Assembly: GCA_035534855.1 (NCBI GenBank) | Contig: DATLRD010000060.1 | Coordinates: forward strand, 7,245 to 71,244 | Length of the DNA stretch: 64,000 nucleotides | Direction of reading: 5' to 3' | Source: DATARH01 sp035534855 | GTDB taxonomy: Bacteria > Pseudomonadota > Alphaproteobacteria > ATCC43930 > CGMCC-115725 | Shown: positions 15,901 to 23,886 of the stretch, one piece after another | Position numbering within the stretch: the stretch's first letter is position 1 | Layout of the letters: each line of letters begins with the position of its first letter | Notes under the pieces: model-generated | The model's input: only the letters and a program-made list of their open reading frames with translations | Database searches by the model: none | What the model was told of the DNA's origin: nothing | Program-made: the position numbers and the translations under genes

Positions 15901-16597
15901 ACCCGGTGCCCGAGCCATATTTGAACAGGCGCGCCTCGCGCACCCACAAATCCATGATGCCGCCTTCGTTGACCAGATCGTCGGCGACCGACTGGATGAA
16001 GCAGGCGTGTGGCTGCGGGTGCTCGTAGGCGCTTTCCGAGGCGCGCACCTTGCCGGTGCGATGGTCGACGTAATAATGACCCTGCGCCGGCCCGTCGATG
16101 CCGTAGGCCCAATAAAGCCCGGTGTTGAACCATTGCGGCGAGTTGGGCGCGCCCATCTGGCGCGCCAGCATCAGCCGCAATTCGTCATAGAACGCGCTGG
16201 CATCGTCCTCGCTGTCGAAATAGCCGCCGTGCCAGCCCCAATACGTCCACGTGCCGGCAAGCCGGTCGAAGCATTGCTTGGCGCTGGTCTCGCCGCCGTA
16301 GCGTTCCTCCTTGGGCAGCAGCGCCAGCATCGTCTCGTCGGCGGTGCGCCGCCACAGCCACGCCGGAACCCCCGGTTCATCGACCGCCCGAAGCTGCGAC
16401 GGCACCCCGGCCTTGCGCAGGTATTTCTGTGCGAGGATATCGCTCGCCACCTGGCTCCAATTCGCCGGAACCTCGATTCCCTCAGCCGCGAAAACCACCG
16501 ATCCGTCGGGGTTGCGGATCTCACTGCTGGTCGTGCGGAACGCGACGATTTCGTACGGGTCTACCCCCGCGGTGGTAAAGCGACGAGCGATACGCAT
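12923..16597 (-). CDS. nrdJ: Vitamin B12-dependent ribonucleotide reductase (class II)
   Basis: This 1224-residue enzyme reduces ribonucleotides to deoxyribonucleotides using adenosylcobalamin, without needing oxygen. Signatures visible are SPQWFNTGLYWAYGI, NPCSEYMFLDDTACNLASLNL, APTGTIGLVMDCDTTGIEPDFAL, and a C-terminal TSCPD-like domain ending in CGECGNFTLVRNGTCLKCDTCG, a zinc-ribbon-like cluster of cysteines that probably relays electrons. The ATG at 16597 follows a GGGGGGAAG ribosome-binding site. I looked for a cobalamin riboswitch and an NrdR box in the 291-base upstream region and found neither convincingly. The gene stands alone. Confidence 0.95.
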   Translation of the reverse strand: MRIARRFTTAGVDPYEIVAFRTTSSEIRNPDGSVVFAAEGIEVPANWSQVASDILAQKYLRKAGVPSQLRAVDEPGVPAWLWRRTADETMLALLPKEERYGGETSAKQCFDRLAGTWTYWGWHGGYFDSEDDASAFYDELRLMLARQMGAPNSPQWFNTGLYWAYGIDGPAQGHYYVDHRTGKVRASESAYEHPQPHACFIQSVADDLVNEGGIMDLWVREARLFKYGSGTGSNFSKLRGDGEKLSGGGRSSGLMSFLKIGDRAAGAIKSGGTTRRAAKMVIVDADHPDIEKYIDWKVIEEQKVAALVSGSKLAARHLNRIMAACRVEAEDPFDPAKNPALKAEIRAARRVLIPENYVQRVIQFARQGFATIDFRTYDTDWDSEAYLTVSGQNSNNTVRITNSFLDRVRNDQPWDLIRRTDGKVAKTLPARELWDRIGFAAWASADPGLQFDTTINEWHTCPESGRINASNPCSEYMFLDDTACNLASLNLMAYGRPDGSFAVDDFAHAVRLWTLVLELSVMMAQFPSKEIARLSYAYRTLGLGYANLGGLLMSMGIPYDSDEGRAIGGAITALLTGGSYATSAEMAGELGAFPGYAKNRAAMLRVIRNHRRAAHSERTGYEGLSVLPVALDVANCPDKPLAAAAGAAWDEALALGEKHGFRNAQATVIAPTGTIGLVMDCDTTGIEPDFALVKFKKLAGGGYFKIINRMVPQALATLGYSEAEAAAIERYALGHGTLAGAPGINHQTLAARGFDATALASIEAAVGSAFDIKFAFNKWTLGENFCTERLGIDLAVLNEPGFDLLSALGFSRAEIEAANTHCCGAMTLEGAPHLKPRHLAVFDCANPCGRNGTRCLSVESHIRMMAAAQPFITGAISKTINMPNAATVEECKDAYLLSWQLGLKATALYRDGSKLSQPLASTLFGDDEDADDRSAELMSQSPAERVPVVAERIVERVIERYVSRAERRRLPNRRKGYTQKAIVGGHKVYLRTGEWEDGGLAEVFIDMHKEGSAFRSLMNNFAIAISIGLQYGVPLEEFVEAFTFTRFEPSGMVEGNDAIKMATSILDYLFREVAISYLGRSDLAHVEPGDLMPDTVGKGTAAESNLRESGDSGAEVAAMMQKVASTGYVRNKLTVLHGGGGKRGTAARAEAAAPDMPLFAGALAVETMSVAALMPVEDPRFDRIREARMKGYEGDSCGECGNFTLVRNGTCLKCDTCGSTSGCS

Positions 16598-16888
16598 GCT
16601 TACTTCCCCCCCCTGCCGCACGGCGCATCCGAGTGTGGCGCCTAGATGTAGCGTGCGGGTCATCCTCTGAGGATACATGTTGTGCCCGCCATTGCAAAGT
16701 TGTCAAAATCAAAAAGCGCTTGACTTACAACGTCTGGTTTAGGGCATTTCAGCGGCCGCGCTGGCACGGGCAACCGCAGGCATTCGGCAGCAAAGCCGCG
16801 AGGGCGGCCGGAATCGGTGAGAGGCTGCGGCCCTTTACCCGGCGGAGCCCACGGTGCATATATCCGGCGCGCTCAACGGAGCAGCGAC
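16598..16888. other. Intergenic region between divergent nrdJ and NDUFA12 genes
   Basis: These 291 bases separate nrdJ (minus) from the complex I accessory gene (plus) and should hold both promoters. A TTGACA at the minus-strand side of 16697-16705 could serve as a -35 for nrdJ, but no clear -10 follows at standard spacing. No gene, riboswitch or RNA was recognised. Confidence 0.4.
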
Positions 16889-17263
16889 ATGACCACTCTC
16901 GGGACCCGATTGTTGACCCTGCTGCGCGGCGAACTGGTCGGCAGCGACGCCTATGGCAACAAGTACTACCGCCTGCGCGGCGGCGCGCCGACCCGGCGCG
17001 GCGGCGGGCGGTTCAGTCGCGAGCGGCGCTGGGTGATCTATCGCGGCGAGCCGGAAGGCTCGAAGGTGCCGTCTGAGTGGCACGCCTGGCTGCATCACAC
17101 GGTCGATACCGCGCCGGGGCCGCGCACCCGGTTTGCCTGGGAGCAGGACCATCAGCCCAACATGACCGGCACGCCGCAGGCGTACCACCCGCGCGGCTCC
17201 ATCCTGCGCGGCGGGCACCGCGCCCCGACGACCTCCGATTACGAGCCGTGGACGCCGCAGTGA
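16889..17263 (+). CDS. NDUFA12-family complex I accessory subunit
   Basis: A 124-residue homologue of the 17.2-kDa accessory subunit (B17.2/NDUFA12) of NADH:ubiquinone oxidoreductase, found in alphaproteobacteria and mitochondria. Diagnostic stretches are LVGSDAYGNKYYR, RWVIYRGEPEGSKVPSEWHAWLHH and the C-terminal YEPWTP. The ATG at 16889 has GGAG about seven bases upstream. It lies apart from any nuo operon but next to mlaD-like, DUF2155 and aat genes, an arrangement I recognise from other alphaproteobacteria. Confidence 0.92.
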   Translation: MTTLGTRLLTLLRGELVGSDAYGNKYYRLRGGAPTRRGGGRFSRERRWVIYRGEPEGSKVPSEWHAWLHHTVDTAPGPRTRFAWEQDHQPNMTGTPQAYHPRGSILRGGHRAPTTSDYEPWTPQ

Positions 17264-17297
17264 TCGGCACCTGGGTCGGCGGGATCGAGGCGGTGCG

Positions 17298-17813
17298 ATG
17301 AAGGGGAATGTGATCGAGGCGGTGATGGGCGCACTCGTGCTGCTCGTCGCCGCGGTGTTTCTGTTCTTTGCCTACAACACCAGCCAGGTGCACTCGGTCG
17401 AGGGCTATTCGGTCAGCGCCGATTTTCAGCGCATCGACGGCATTCGCGACGGCGGCGACGTGCGTATCGCCGGGATCAAGGTGGGCTCGGTACTGTCTGA
17501 GACGCTCGACCCGAAGACCTTTCTGGCGACGATTCGGATGAGCATCAACCCGTCGATCAAACTGCCCGACGACACCGTGGCCGAGATCGTGTCGAACGGG
17601 CTGCTTGGCGACAAATACCTGTCGCTGGTGCCTGGCGGGTCGGACAAGACGATCCCACCCGGCGGCACGATCAAATACACGCAATCCTCGGTCAGCCTTG
17701 AAAACCTGATCGGGCAGATGATCTTTTCCTCACCGGGCGGGAAAAAACCGGGGGGCGAAGGCGGGGCGGCACCGCCGAAACTGCCCGACCCGACCGCCGG
17801 CCTGCCGAAGTGA
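17298..17813 (+). CDS. mlaD: MlaD-family lipid-binding protein (MCE domain)
   Basis: The 171-residue protein has one N-terminal membrane anchor (VMGALVLLVAAVFLFFAY) and a single MCE domain (GYSVSADFQRIDGIRDGGDVRIAGIKVGSV to NGLLGDKYLSLVPGG). In the Mla pathway MlaD forms a periplasmic hexamer that passes phospholipids between MlaC and the MlaFEB transporter. The C-terminus is Gly/Pro/Lys-rich. No mlaE, mlaF or mlaC is beside it. It overlaps the next start by GTGA. Confidence 0.85.
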   Translation: MKGNVIEAVMGALVLLVAAVFLFFAYNTSQVHSVEGYSVSADFQRIDGIRDGGDVRIAGIKVGSVLSETLDPKTFLATIRMSINPSIKLPDDTVAEIVSNGLLGDKYLSLVPGGSDKTIPPGGTIKYTQSSVSLENLIGQMIFSSPGGKKPGGEGGAAPPKLPDPTAGLPK

Positions 17814-18043
17814 GCGTGATGGCGAAGCCTGATTCCGACGACTTTCCGATCTGGAAGACCCCCGAGGGCGAGCCGGTCTCCTGCGTTGAAAAGATCAAGG
17901 TGCTGAACGAAAACCTCGCCGAGCTGCGCGGGCTGGCGCAGGACGCGCTGGAGGATGCGGTGCTGATGGGGTGCGACGAGCGCCAGGTCCGCGAGGTGCT
18001 GGCCGGCATCGTCGACGGGCTCGTCAACTCTTACCGGAAATGA
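17810..18043 (+). CDS. Hypothetical small protein coupled to mlaD
   Basis: This 77-residue soluble protein has no family I recognise. It contains IWKTPEGEPVSCVEKIKVLNENLAELRGLAQDALEDAVLMGCDERQVREVLAGIVD, which looks entirely helical and possibly coiled-coil. It may start at GTG 17810 (overlapping the mlaD stop as GTGA) or ATG 17819. Tight coupling to mlaD and to the DUF2155 gene three bases later supports a real gene. Confidence 0.6.
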   Translation: MSVMAKPDSDDFPIWKTPEGEPVSCVEKIKVLNENLAELRGLAQDALEDAVLMGCDERQVREVLAGIVDGLVNSYRK

Positions 18044-18046
18044 CGT

Positions 18047-18499
18047 TTGGCGACCGGCGTTCTTCGGCTTCTCGCAATGACCGGCCTGTCGGCGGCCGTC
18101 GCCGCGCCCGTTTTAGCCGCCGAGCCGATGATCCCCGAGCCGATGATCGTCGAACCGATGGCGCTGTTGCAGGGGCTCGACAAGACCACGGCACGCGTCT
18201 CGCAGTTTGAGACGGCGCTCGACAAGCCGGTGCAGTTTGGCGACCTGTCGATCGTGGTCCGGGCATGCGAGAAGAACCCGCCCGACGAGCGGCCGGAAAA
18301 TGCCGCCTTCCTGCAGATTTTCGAACTGCATCCCGGACAGCCGCAGACCCGCGTGTTCAGCGGCTGGATGTTTTCGTCGAGCCCGGCACTGTCGGCGCTC
18401 GAAGACCCGATCTACGACGTCAACGTGCTCGAATGCAAAGCCGCACCGGCGCCCGCAGCGGCAACCGCGCCAGCGCCGGCGACGAAATCGCCGCGATAG
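18047..18499 (+). CDS. DUF2155 domain protein, exported
   Basis: The 150-residue protein has a signal peptide (MTGLSAAVAAPVLAAEP, cleavage near LAA) and a DUF2155 core: TTARVSQFETALDKPVQFGDLSIVVRACEKNPPDERPENAAFLQI, then VFSGWMFSSSPALSALEDPIYDVNVLEC. The function of the family is unknown; it is periplasmic and typical of alphaproteobacteria. The reading may start at TTG 18047 or, giving a shorter leader, ATG 18077. Its last 88 bases overlap the convergent aat gene on the other strand. Confidence 0.8.
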   Translation: MATGVLRLLAMTGLSAAVAAPVLAAEPMIPEPMIVEPMALLQGLDKTTARVSQFETALDKPVQFGDLSIVVRACEKNPPDERPENAAFLQIFELHPGQPQTRVFSGWMFSSSPALSALEDPIYDVNVLECKAAPAPAAATAPAPATKSPR

Positions 18500-19071
18500 G
18501 TGAGGGCGGCGGCGAGCAGGCGGCGATAGCGCTCGCGGGGGATCTCGATCGCGCCGAACCGGGCCAGGTGCGGTGTCAGGAACTGGACGTCGAGCAGCCG
18601 GTAACCGCCGGCGCGCAGGGTCGCGACGAGATGGACGAGGGCGACCTTGCTCGCGTCGGTCACGCGGCTGAACATGCTCTCGCCGAAAAACGCTCCGCCG
18701 AGCGACACGCCGTAAAGCCCGCCGGCCAGGCTGTCGCCGCGCCAGCATTCGACGCTGTGCGCGTAGCCGCGGTCGAAGAGGCCGCCGTAAAGCCGCAGGA
18801 TTTCGCCGTTGATCCAGGTGTTCGGGCGCTTTTCGCTGGCTTCGGCGCAGCCTCGCATCGTATCGGCGAAGGCGGTGTCGCAGCGCACCGACAGCCGCCC
18901 CTGCCGCACGATTCGGGCGAGCCGCCGCGGCACATGCAGCCGGTCGAGCGGAAGGATCCCGCGCAGCCGCGGCTCGACCCAGAACAATTCGGGGTCGTCG
19001 GCCGATTCTGCCATCGGAAAGATGCCGGCGGCATAGGCGTCGAGCAGGATTTCGGGGGTCAGCCGGGTCAT
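18412..19071 (-). CDS. aat: Leucyl/phenylalanyl-tRNA--protein transferase
   Basis: Aat adds Leu or Phe to proteins with N-terminal Arg or Lys, marking them for ClpS/ClpAP degradation. The 219-residue protein shows LLDAYAAGIFPMAES, WVEPRLRGILPLD, SVECW, LAGGLYGVSLGGAFFGESMFSR and LLDVQFLTPHLARFGA, all family-specific. The C-terminal ~25 residues are Ala/Gly-rich and read opposite the DUF2155 gene, which they overlap by 88 bases. It lies 10 bases downstream of accC. Confidence 0.93.
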   Translation of the reverse strand: MTRLTPEILLDAYAAGIFPMAESADDPELFWVEPRLRGILPLDRLHVPRRLARIVRQGRLSVRCDTAFADTMRGCAEASEKRPNTWINGEILRLYGGLFDRGYAHSVECWRGDSLAGGLYGVSLGGAFFGESMFSRVTDASKVALVHLVATLRAGGYRLLDVQFLTPHLARFGAIEIPRERYRRLLAAALTYRGDFVAGAGAVAAAGAGAALHSSTLTS

Positions 19072-19081
19072 CGCCACGCCC

Positions 19082-20425
19082 TTAGCGGCCGCGCGCCAGA
19101 AACTCTTCAAGCCAGTGGATGTGATAGTCGCCGCGGCGGAATTCGGCGTTCGCCATCAGGCGCTGGTGCAGCGGCAAGGTCGTCTCGATGCCGCCGATCA
19201 CGTATTCGTCGAGCGCGCGCGACAGGCGCATCAGGCATTCGTCGCGATTGGCGCCGTGGACCACCAGCTTGCCGATCAGGCTGTCGTAATAGGGCGGCAC
19301 CGTGTAGCCCTGATAGGCGCCGCTGTCGACGCGGATGCCGAGCCCGCCGGGCGCGTGGTATTCGCTGATCCGGCCGGGCGAGGGGCGGAAATCGTCCGGG
19401 CTTTCGGCGTTGATGCGGCACTCGATCGCGTGGCCCCGCAGCTGGATGTCGCTCTGGCTCAGGGCGAGCGGCTCGCCGGCGGCGATGCGGATCTGCTCGC
19501 GCACGATGTCCACGCCGCTGACCATCTCGCTGATCGGATGCTCGACCTGCAGCCGGGTGTTCATCTCGATGAAATAGAACTCGCCGTCCTGGTAAAGAAA
19601 CTCGATCGTGCCGGCGCTCTTGTAGCCGAGCTTTTTCAGGGCGTTGACGGTAAGGGACAGCAGGCGCTGGCGCGAGGCCTCGCTGAGCGCCGGGGACGGC
19701 GTCTCTTCGAGCACCTTCTGGTGCGAGCGCTGCAGCGAGCAGTCGCGCTCGCCGAGATGGATGACGCTGCCGTCGCCGTCGCCAAGAAGCTGCACCTCGA
19801 TATGGCGCGGCCGGTCGAGGTAGCGTTCGAGATAGACCGCATCGTTGGCGAACGCGGCCTTGGCCTCGGCCTGGGCGAGCGGCAGCATCCGGGCCAGCTC
19901 GGCCTCGTTGTGCGCGAGCTTCATGCCGCGCCCGCCGCCGCCCGCGGAGGCTTTCAGCAGCACCGGGTAGCCGACCGATTGTGCCGCCGCGCTGGCCGCG
20001 GCGATGTCGAGCAGCGCTTCCGGCGAGCCGGGCACGGTCGGGATGCCGAGGCGCTGCGCCGCCTCCTTGGCGCGGACCTTGTCGCCCATGACGCGAATGT
20101 GCTCGGCCGACGGGCCGATAAAGACAAAGCCGTGCTCTTCGACGACGGCGGCGAAATCCGCGTTTTCCGAGAGGAAGCCGATGCCAGGGTGGATCGCATC
20201 GGCGCCGGTGATCGTCGCCGCCGACACGATCGCGGCGATGTTGAGATAGCTGCCGCGCGCCGGTGGCGGCCCGATGCACACGCTTTCGTCGGCCAGGCGC
20301 ACGTTCATCGCCGCGGCATCGGCGGTCGAATGCACGGCGACGGTCTTGATGCCCATCTCGCGGCAGGCGCGGTGGATCCTGAGCGCGATCTCGCCGCGGT
20401 TGGCGATCAGGACCTTTTCAAACAT
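19082..20425 (-). CDS. accC: Acetyl-CoA carboxylase, biotin carboxylase subunit
   Basis: AccC carboxylates the biotin carried by AccB using ATP and bicarbonate, the first half-reaction of malonyl-CoA synthesis. The 447-residue ATP-grasp protein has MFEKVLIANRGEIALRI, the glycine-rich loop KASAGGGGRGMK, GERDCSLQRSHQKVLEE, and EMNTRLQVEHPISEMVSG with the metal-binding Glu and Asn. Length and motifs are normal. It follows accB by 15 bases. Confidence 0.97.
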   Translation of the reverse strand: MFEKVLIANRGEIALRIHRACREMGIKTVAVHSTADAAAMNVRLADESVCIGPPPARGSYLNIAAIVSAATITGADAIHPGIGFLSENADFAAVVEEHGFVFIGPSAEHIRVMGDKVRAKEAAQRLGIPTVPGSPEALLDIAAASAAAQSVGYPVLLKASAGGGGRGMKLAHNEAELARMLPLAQAEAKAAFANDAVYLERYLDRPRHIEVQLLGDGDGSVIHLGERDCSLQRSHQKVLEETPSPALSEASRQRLLSLTVNALKKLGYKSAGTIEFLYQDGEFYFIEMNTRLQVEHPISEMVSGVDIVREQIRIAAGEPLALSQSDIQLRGHAIECRINAESPDDFRPSPGRISEYHAPGGLGIRVDSGAYQGYTVPPYYDSLIGKLVVHGANRDECLMRLSRALDEYVIGGIETTLPLHQRLMANAEFRRGDYHIHWLEEFLARGR

Positions 20426-20440
20426 GCCGCCCGCGCGTCG

Positions 20441-20920
20441 TCACTCGATCAGCATCAGCGCGGCGCCGTACTCGACCGGCTCGGCGTCCTCGATCAGGAT
20501 GCGCGCGATCTGCCCGTCGCGCGGCGCGCGAATCTGGTTCATCACCTTCATCGCCTCGATGATGAGGAGCGTCTGGCCCTCGGTCACGGTGTCGCCGATC
20601 TGGACAAAGGGCGGGGTGCCGGGCTGCGCCGCGAGATAGGCGACCCCGACCATCGGCGCGGTGACCGCCCCGGGGTGGACGGCGCCGTTGCCGCCGGCGG
20701 CGGGCGGAACGGGTTCCAGCGCGGCAGGCGGCGGGGCCGCCGGGCGTGCGAGGGCCGGCGCGGCGGCAGCTGCGGGCGCGGTCTCGCGGGCGACCCGAAT
20801 GCGGTACCCGTCGCTTTCGTATTCGATCTCGCTGAGCCCGGTTTCGGCGAGCAGCGCGGCAAGACTGCGGATCAGCTCGGCATCCGGCGCCGGCGGCGAA
20901 CGCCGATTTCCGATCCTCAC
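20441..20920 (-). CDS. accB: Acetyl-CoA carboxylase biotin carboxyl carrier protein
   Basis: AccB carries biotin between the carboxylase and transferase sites of acetyl-CoA carboxylase. The 159-residue protein has an N-terminal helical part, a long Ala/Pro-rich linker (about residues 46-78) and a biotinyl domain with the modified lysine in IIEAMKVMNQI. It begins with GTG overlapping the aroQ stop (GTGA), so aroQ-accB-accC form one coupled operon. Confidence 0.95.
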   Translation of the reverse strand: MRIGNRRSPPAPDAELIRSLAALLAETGLSEIEYESDGYRIRVARETAPAAAAAPALARPAAPPPAALEPVPPAAGGNGAVHPGAVTAPMVGVAYLAAQPGTPPFVQIGDTVTEGQTLLIIEAMKVMNQIRAPRDGQIARILIEDAEPVEYGAALMLIE

Positions 20921-21375
20921 CGAGGCGCCTCTGCCGCTTCGGCGTCGATCAGCGCGGCAATAGCCTCCAGCGCCAGCTCGTAGCCGATCGGTCCGAGCCC
21001 GAAAATCCCGCCGTTCGCCGCCAGGCTGACATAGGAATGGTGGCGGAATTGCTCGCGACGGAAGATGTTGGAGAGGTGCACCTCGATGATCGGCAGCTCG
21101 GCGGCGTTGAGCGCGTCGAGCACTGCGACCGAGGTGTGGGTCAGCGCCCCGGCGTTAAGAATGATGCCATCGGCCGCGTCGCGCGCCTCCTGGATCCAGT
21201 CGACGAGCAGGCCCTCGTGGTTGGTCTGGCGAAATTCGATCGTCAGATCGAGCGCCTTGGCCCGTTCCAGACAGCGGTCTTCGACATCGGCCAGCGTGTC
21301 GTAGCCATAGGTAGCCGGCTCGCGCACGCCGAGCAGATTCAGGTTGGGGCCGTTGAGGATGTATACGGTCGGCAC
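20917..21375 (-). CDS. aroQ: 3-dehydroquinate dehydratase, type II
   Basis: AroQ dehydrates 3-dehydroquinate in the shikimate pathway. Motifs seen are VYILNGPNLNLLGVREP (with the catalytic-loop region following), NHEGLLVDWIQEA, ILNAGALTHTSVAVLDAL and IIEVHLSNIFRREQFRHHSY. Two GTG codons are possible starts. I take 21375 because GGAGG (21385-21381) sits five bases before it, while the one at 21387 lacks any site. That gives 152 residues, the normal length of dodecameric type II enzymes. Confidence 0.94.
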   Translation of the reverse strand: MPTVYILNGPNLNLLGVREPATYGYDTLADVEDRCLERAKALDLTIEFRQTNHEGLLVDWIQEARDAADGIILNAGALTHTSVAVLDALNAAELPIIEVHLSNIFRREQFRHHSYVSLAANGGIFGLGPIGYELALEAIAALIDAEAAEAPR

Positions 21376-21476
21376 CCGCGCCTCCACTGTCGACAGGAGC
21401 CGCGATTATACCATGGAACGAGGCGTCGCAAGAGGCGGCGCGCCGGCGACGGCTCGAGGCCGCCGCCCGAGGCCTC

Positions 21477-22283
21477 CTATTCGGCGGCCGCCGGCACCGG
21501 CGCGGTGGTCGGGGCCGGAAGCGGGGTGCGCGAGGCGGTCCAGTAGCTGAGCGCGACCAGTCCGGCGCCGCCGACGATGTTGCCGAGCGTCACCCACAGC
21601 AGGTTCCACCCCATCCCGGCCCAGGTCACGGTGGCCGGATGCGGCGCCAGCAGCGCGATCGTCAGCAGCGTCATGTTGGCGACCGAGTGTTCGTAGCCGC
21701 TGGCGATAAAGGCGTAGAGGCACCAGAAGATCGCGATGCATTTGGCGGTGTCGTTGGTCATCCGTGCCGAGGTCCAGATCGCCAGGCAGACCAGCCAGTT
21801 GCACAGGATCGCGCGAGCGAACAGTTCGAGCGCCGGGGCGTTCATCTTGGCCGCGGCGACATTGACGATCAGATGGCTCGATGACGACAGCACGATACCG
21901 CCGCCGCCGGCGACGAACAGCACGGCAAGGACGACGCAGCCGGCGAGGTTGCCGGTCCACGACATGATCCAGCTCGCCGCGAGGTCGCGCGGCCCGGTCT
22001 GCCGCCGCAGCCAGCCGAGGGTCATGAACATCGTGTGCCCGGTGAACAGGTCTGACCCGGCAAAGATCACCAGGGTCAGCGCGATCGCGAACGAGGCGCC
22101 CATCGCCAGCGGCCGGACACCCGGGTCGAGGTTGGAGCCGATGCTGAAGATCAGGATGATCCCGAGCCCGACATAAGCGCCAGCCAGCATCGAGCTGACG
22201 AAGAACCCGCCCGGCGAGCGCCGCAGATAGGCCGATTTGGTGGCCGCCGTCTGGGCGAACAGGTCAACGGTATCGAGAAACAT
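21477..22283 (-). CDS. Formate/nitrite transporter family channel (NirC-like)
   Basis: A 268-residue inner-membrane protein with about six hydrophobic segments and FNT signatures AGSDLFTGHTMFMTLG and the SWTGNLAGCVVLAVLF segment. FNT channels are pentamers that pass formate, nitrite or hydrosulfide. The gene follows the nirA-like reductase and its flavoprotein on the same strand, so nitrite uptake is the best inference. Start is ATG at 22283, 43 bases after the reductase. Confidence 0.82.
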   Translation of the reverse strand: MFLDTVDLFAQTAATKSAYLRRSPGGFFVSSMLAGAYVGLGIILIFSIGSNLDPGVRPLAMGASFAIALTLVIFAGSDLFTGHTMFMTLGWLRRQTGPRDLAASWIMSWTGNLAGCVVLAVLFVAGGGGIVLSSSSHLIVNVAAAKMNAPALELFARAILCNWLVCLAIWTSARMTNDTAKCIAIFWCLYAFIASGYEHSVANMTLLTIALLAPHPATVTWAGMGWNLLWVTLGNIVGGAGLVALSYWTASRTPLPAPTTAPVPAAAE

Positions 22284-22326
22284 CGGGCACCCCGTGAAAG
22301 AAGTGGAACGAATGCGCGGGCAATGC

Positions 22327-23886
22327 TCAGTACACGTCCTTGCGATAGCGCCCTTCCGTGACCATCCGGGCGAGGTAGGCTTTGGCTGCGGCGGCATCCA
22401 TGCCGCCCTCCTTGGCGATGATGTAGGCGAACCCGCGATCGACATCGCGCGCCATCCTTTCGGCGTCGCCGCAGACATAGAGATGCGCGCCGTCTTCGAG
22501 CCAGGACCACAGCTCGGCCGCGCAATCGAGCAGCCGATGCTGGACGTAGACTTTGTGCTCCTGGTCGCGCGAAAACGCCGTGTCGAGCCGGGTGAGCAGC
22601 CCGTCGTCGAGATAGCGCAGCAATTCCTCTCCGTAGAAGAAATCGGTGCTGCGGTGTGGGTTGCCGAAGAACAGCCAGTTGCGGCCGCGTGCACCGACCG
22701 CCTGGCGTTCCTGCAGAAAGGCGCGGAACGGCGCGACGCCGGTGCCCGGCCCGATCATGATCAGCGGCACGTCGGGCGCGGCGAGGCGAAAGGTCTCGGT
22801 CGGGCGCACGAACAGCGTCACCGGCCCGTCGGGCTCGACCCGGTCGCAGAGATAGGTCGACGCTACGCCGCCGCGCATCCGCGCCCGCAGGCGATAGCGC
22901 ACCGGCGCCACGGTCAGATGGATTTCGCGGGAAAGCCGCTTGGGCGAGGAGGCGATCGAATAGAGCCGCGGCTGCAGCGGGTCGAGCGCCTCGATCAGTT
23001 CGGGCACCGGCGGCCGCGCTGACGGAAACGCGTGCAGCAGGTCGAGCAGGTCGGCATCTTCCGGGCCGGCCCCGGGGTAGCCCTCGGCCATCGCCTGCAG
23101 TATCCGGGATTCGTCGCGGTCATGCGCCCGCGAGGCCAACACCTCGATCGCCTGGTCAGACGGACGGCGGATTTCGCACCAGCCGGCGAGCGCTTCGGCA
23201 AGCGGACGCTCGACGCCGTCGGGCGTCGTCACCGGCAGGTCGCAGGAGACGCCGAGCGCGGCGACGATCGCCTCGACAAGCCCCGGGGCGTTGCTCGCCC
23301 GGACGCCGATCGCGTCGCCCACCTGGTACGAGACCGGCCCCGCTTCCGAGGCCAGCACGACATGTCGCGTGTCGCGCTCCGAGCCGTCACCGTTGAGCCG
23401 GGTTGCCCCTCGCAGCCGCGCCACAAACGCCTCGCCGGGGGCAATGGCGGGCACAGGGGACGCGGCTGCGAGCGCGCCGGCGGCAGCAGCCGGCGCGGCG
23501 GGCGTGGCGAGCAGCTCTTTCAGCGCGCGCGAGGTGGCCTTGCCGCCGGGGACGCACCGCGACAAGCTGGTCTCGGCGCCGGCGGCGATCGCCTCGGCAT
23601 AGCTCTGGCACAGATACCCGCACTGGCCGCAATCGAGTTGCGCCATCGCCGCCATCAGCGCGCGCGGCAGCGGGCGCCCCTCTGCCAGGCCGAGCCGCTC
23701 GTCGAGCGCCAGCGCCGGGTCGTGCCACGGAAACTCCTCGGGTTCCGGTGGGGCGGACGGCGAGGCGATGGCAAGAGCTTTCCGCTCTAGCGGCTCGTCC
23801 AGCAGCGCCGCCAGAAATCCGTCGAGCCAGGCGCGCTGCGCCGGCGAAAACGGGGCGTTGTCGGGGAGACGCTGCGCGGCGCTCAT
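22327..23886 (-). CDS. Fe-S/flavin NAD(P)H reductase partner of NirA-like enzyme
   Basis: The 519-residue protein combines an N-terminal four-cysteine Fe-S segment (Cys86, Cys89, Cys93, Cys111; CGQCGYLCQSYAEAI to RCVPGG, the pattern of the RnfB-type FeS domain) with a C-terminal CysJ-like FAD/NADPH module (LQPRLYSIASSP for FAD, MIGPGTGVAPFRAFLQER and GNPHRSTDFFYGEEL for NADPH). The flavodoxin (FMN) domain of CysJ is absent, so the Fe-S cluster probably passes electrons to the downstream siroheme enzyme. Its ATG overlaps the nirA stop (ATGA), implying equal production of both subunits. Often annotated as sulfite reductase alpha. Confidence 0.8.
   Translation of the reverse strand: MSAAQRLPDNAPFSPAQRAWLDGFLAALLDEPLERKALAIASPSAPPEPEEFPWHDPALALDERLGLAEGRPLPRALMAAMAQLDCGQCGYLCQSYAEAIAAGAETSLSRCVPGGKATSRALKELLATPAAPAAAAGALAAASPVPAIAPGEAFVARLRGATRLNGDGSERDTRHVVLASEAGPVSYQVGDAIGVRASNAPGLVEAIVAALGVSCDLPVTTPDGVERPLAEALAGWCEIRRPSDQAIEVLASRAHDRDESRILQAMAEGYPGAGPEDADLLDLLHAFPSARPPVPELIEALDPLQPRLYSIASSPKRLSREIHLTVAPVRYRLRARMRGGVASTYLCDRVEPDGPVTLFVRPTETFRLAAPDVPLIMIGPGTGVAPFRAFLQERQAVGARGRNWLFFGNPHRSTDFFYGEELLRYLDDGLLTRLDTAFSRDQEHKVYVQHRLLDCAAELWSWLEDGAHLYVCGDAERMARDVDRGFAYIIAKEGGMDAAAAKAYLARMVTEGRYRKDVY

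Noticed and set aside
13343..16645. 1100-codon open frame opposite nrdJ
   Set aside because: It is the antisense shadow of a long GC-rich gene; the product is Arg/His/Asp-rich without any family pattern, while nrdJ has full motif support.
16598..16888. Cobalamin riboswitch or NrdR box for nrdJ
   Set aside because: No GCCACTG B12 box and no ACAC-AT-rich-GTGT palindrome pair could be found.
19115..20983. Long open frame opposite accC and accB
   Set aside because: Antisense of two well-recognised genes, low-complexity composition, no ribosome-binding site.
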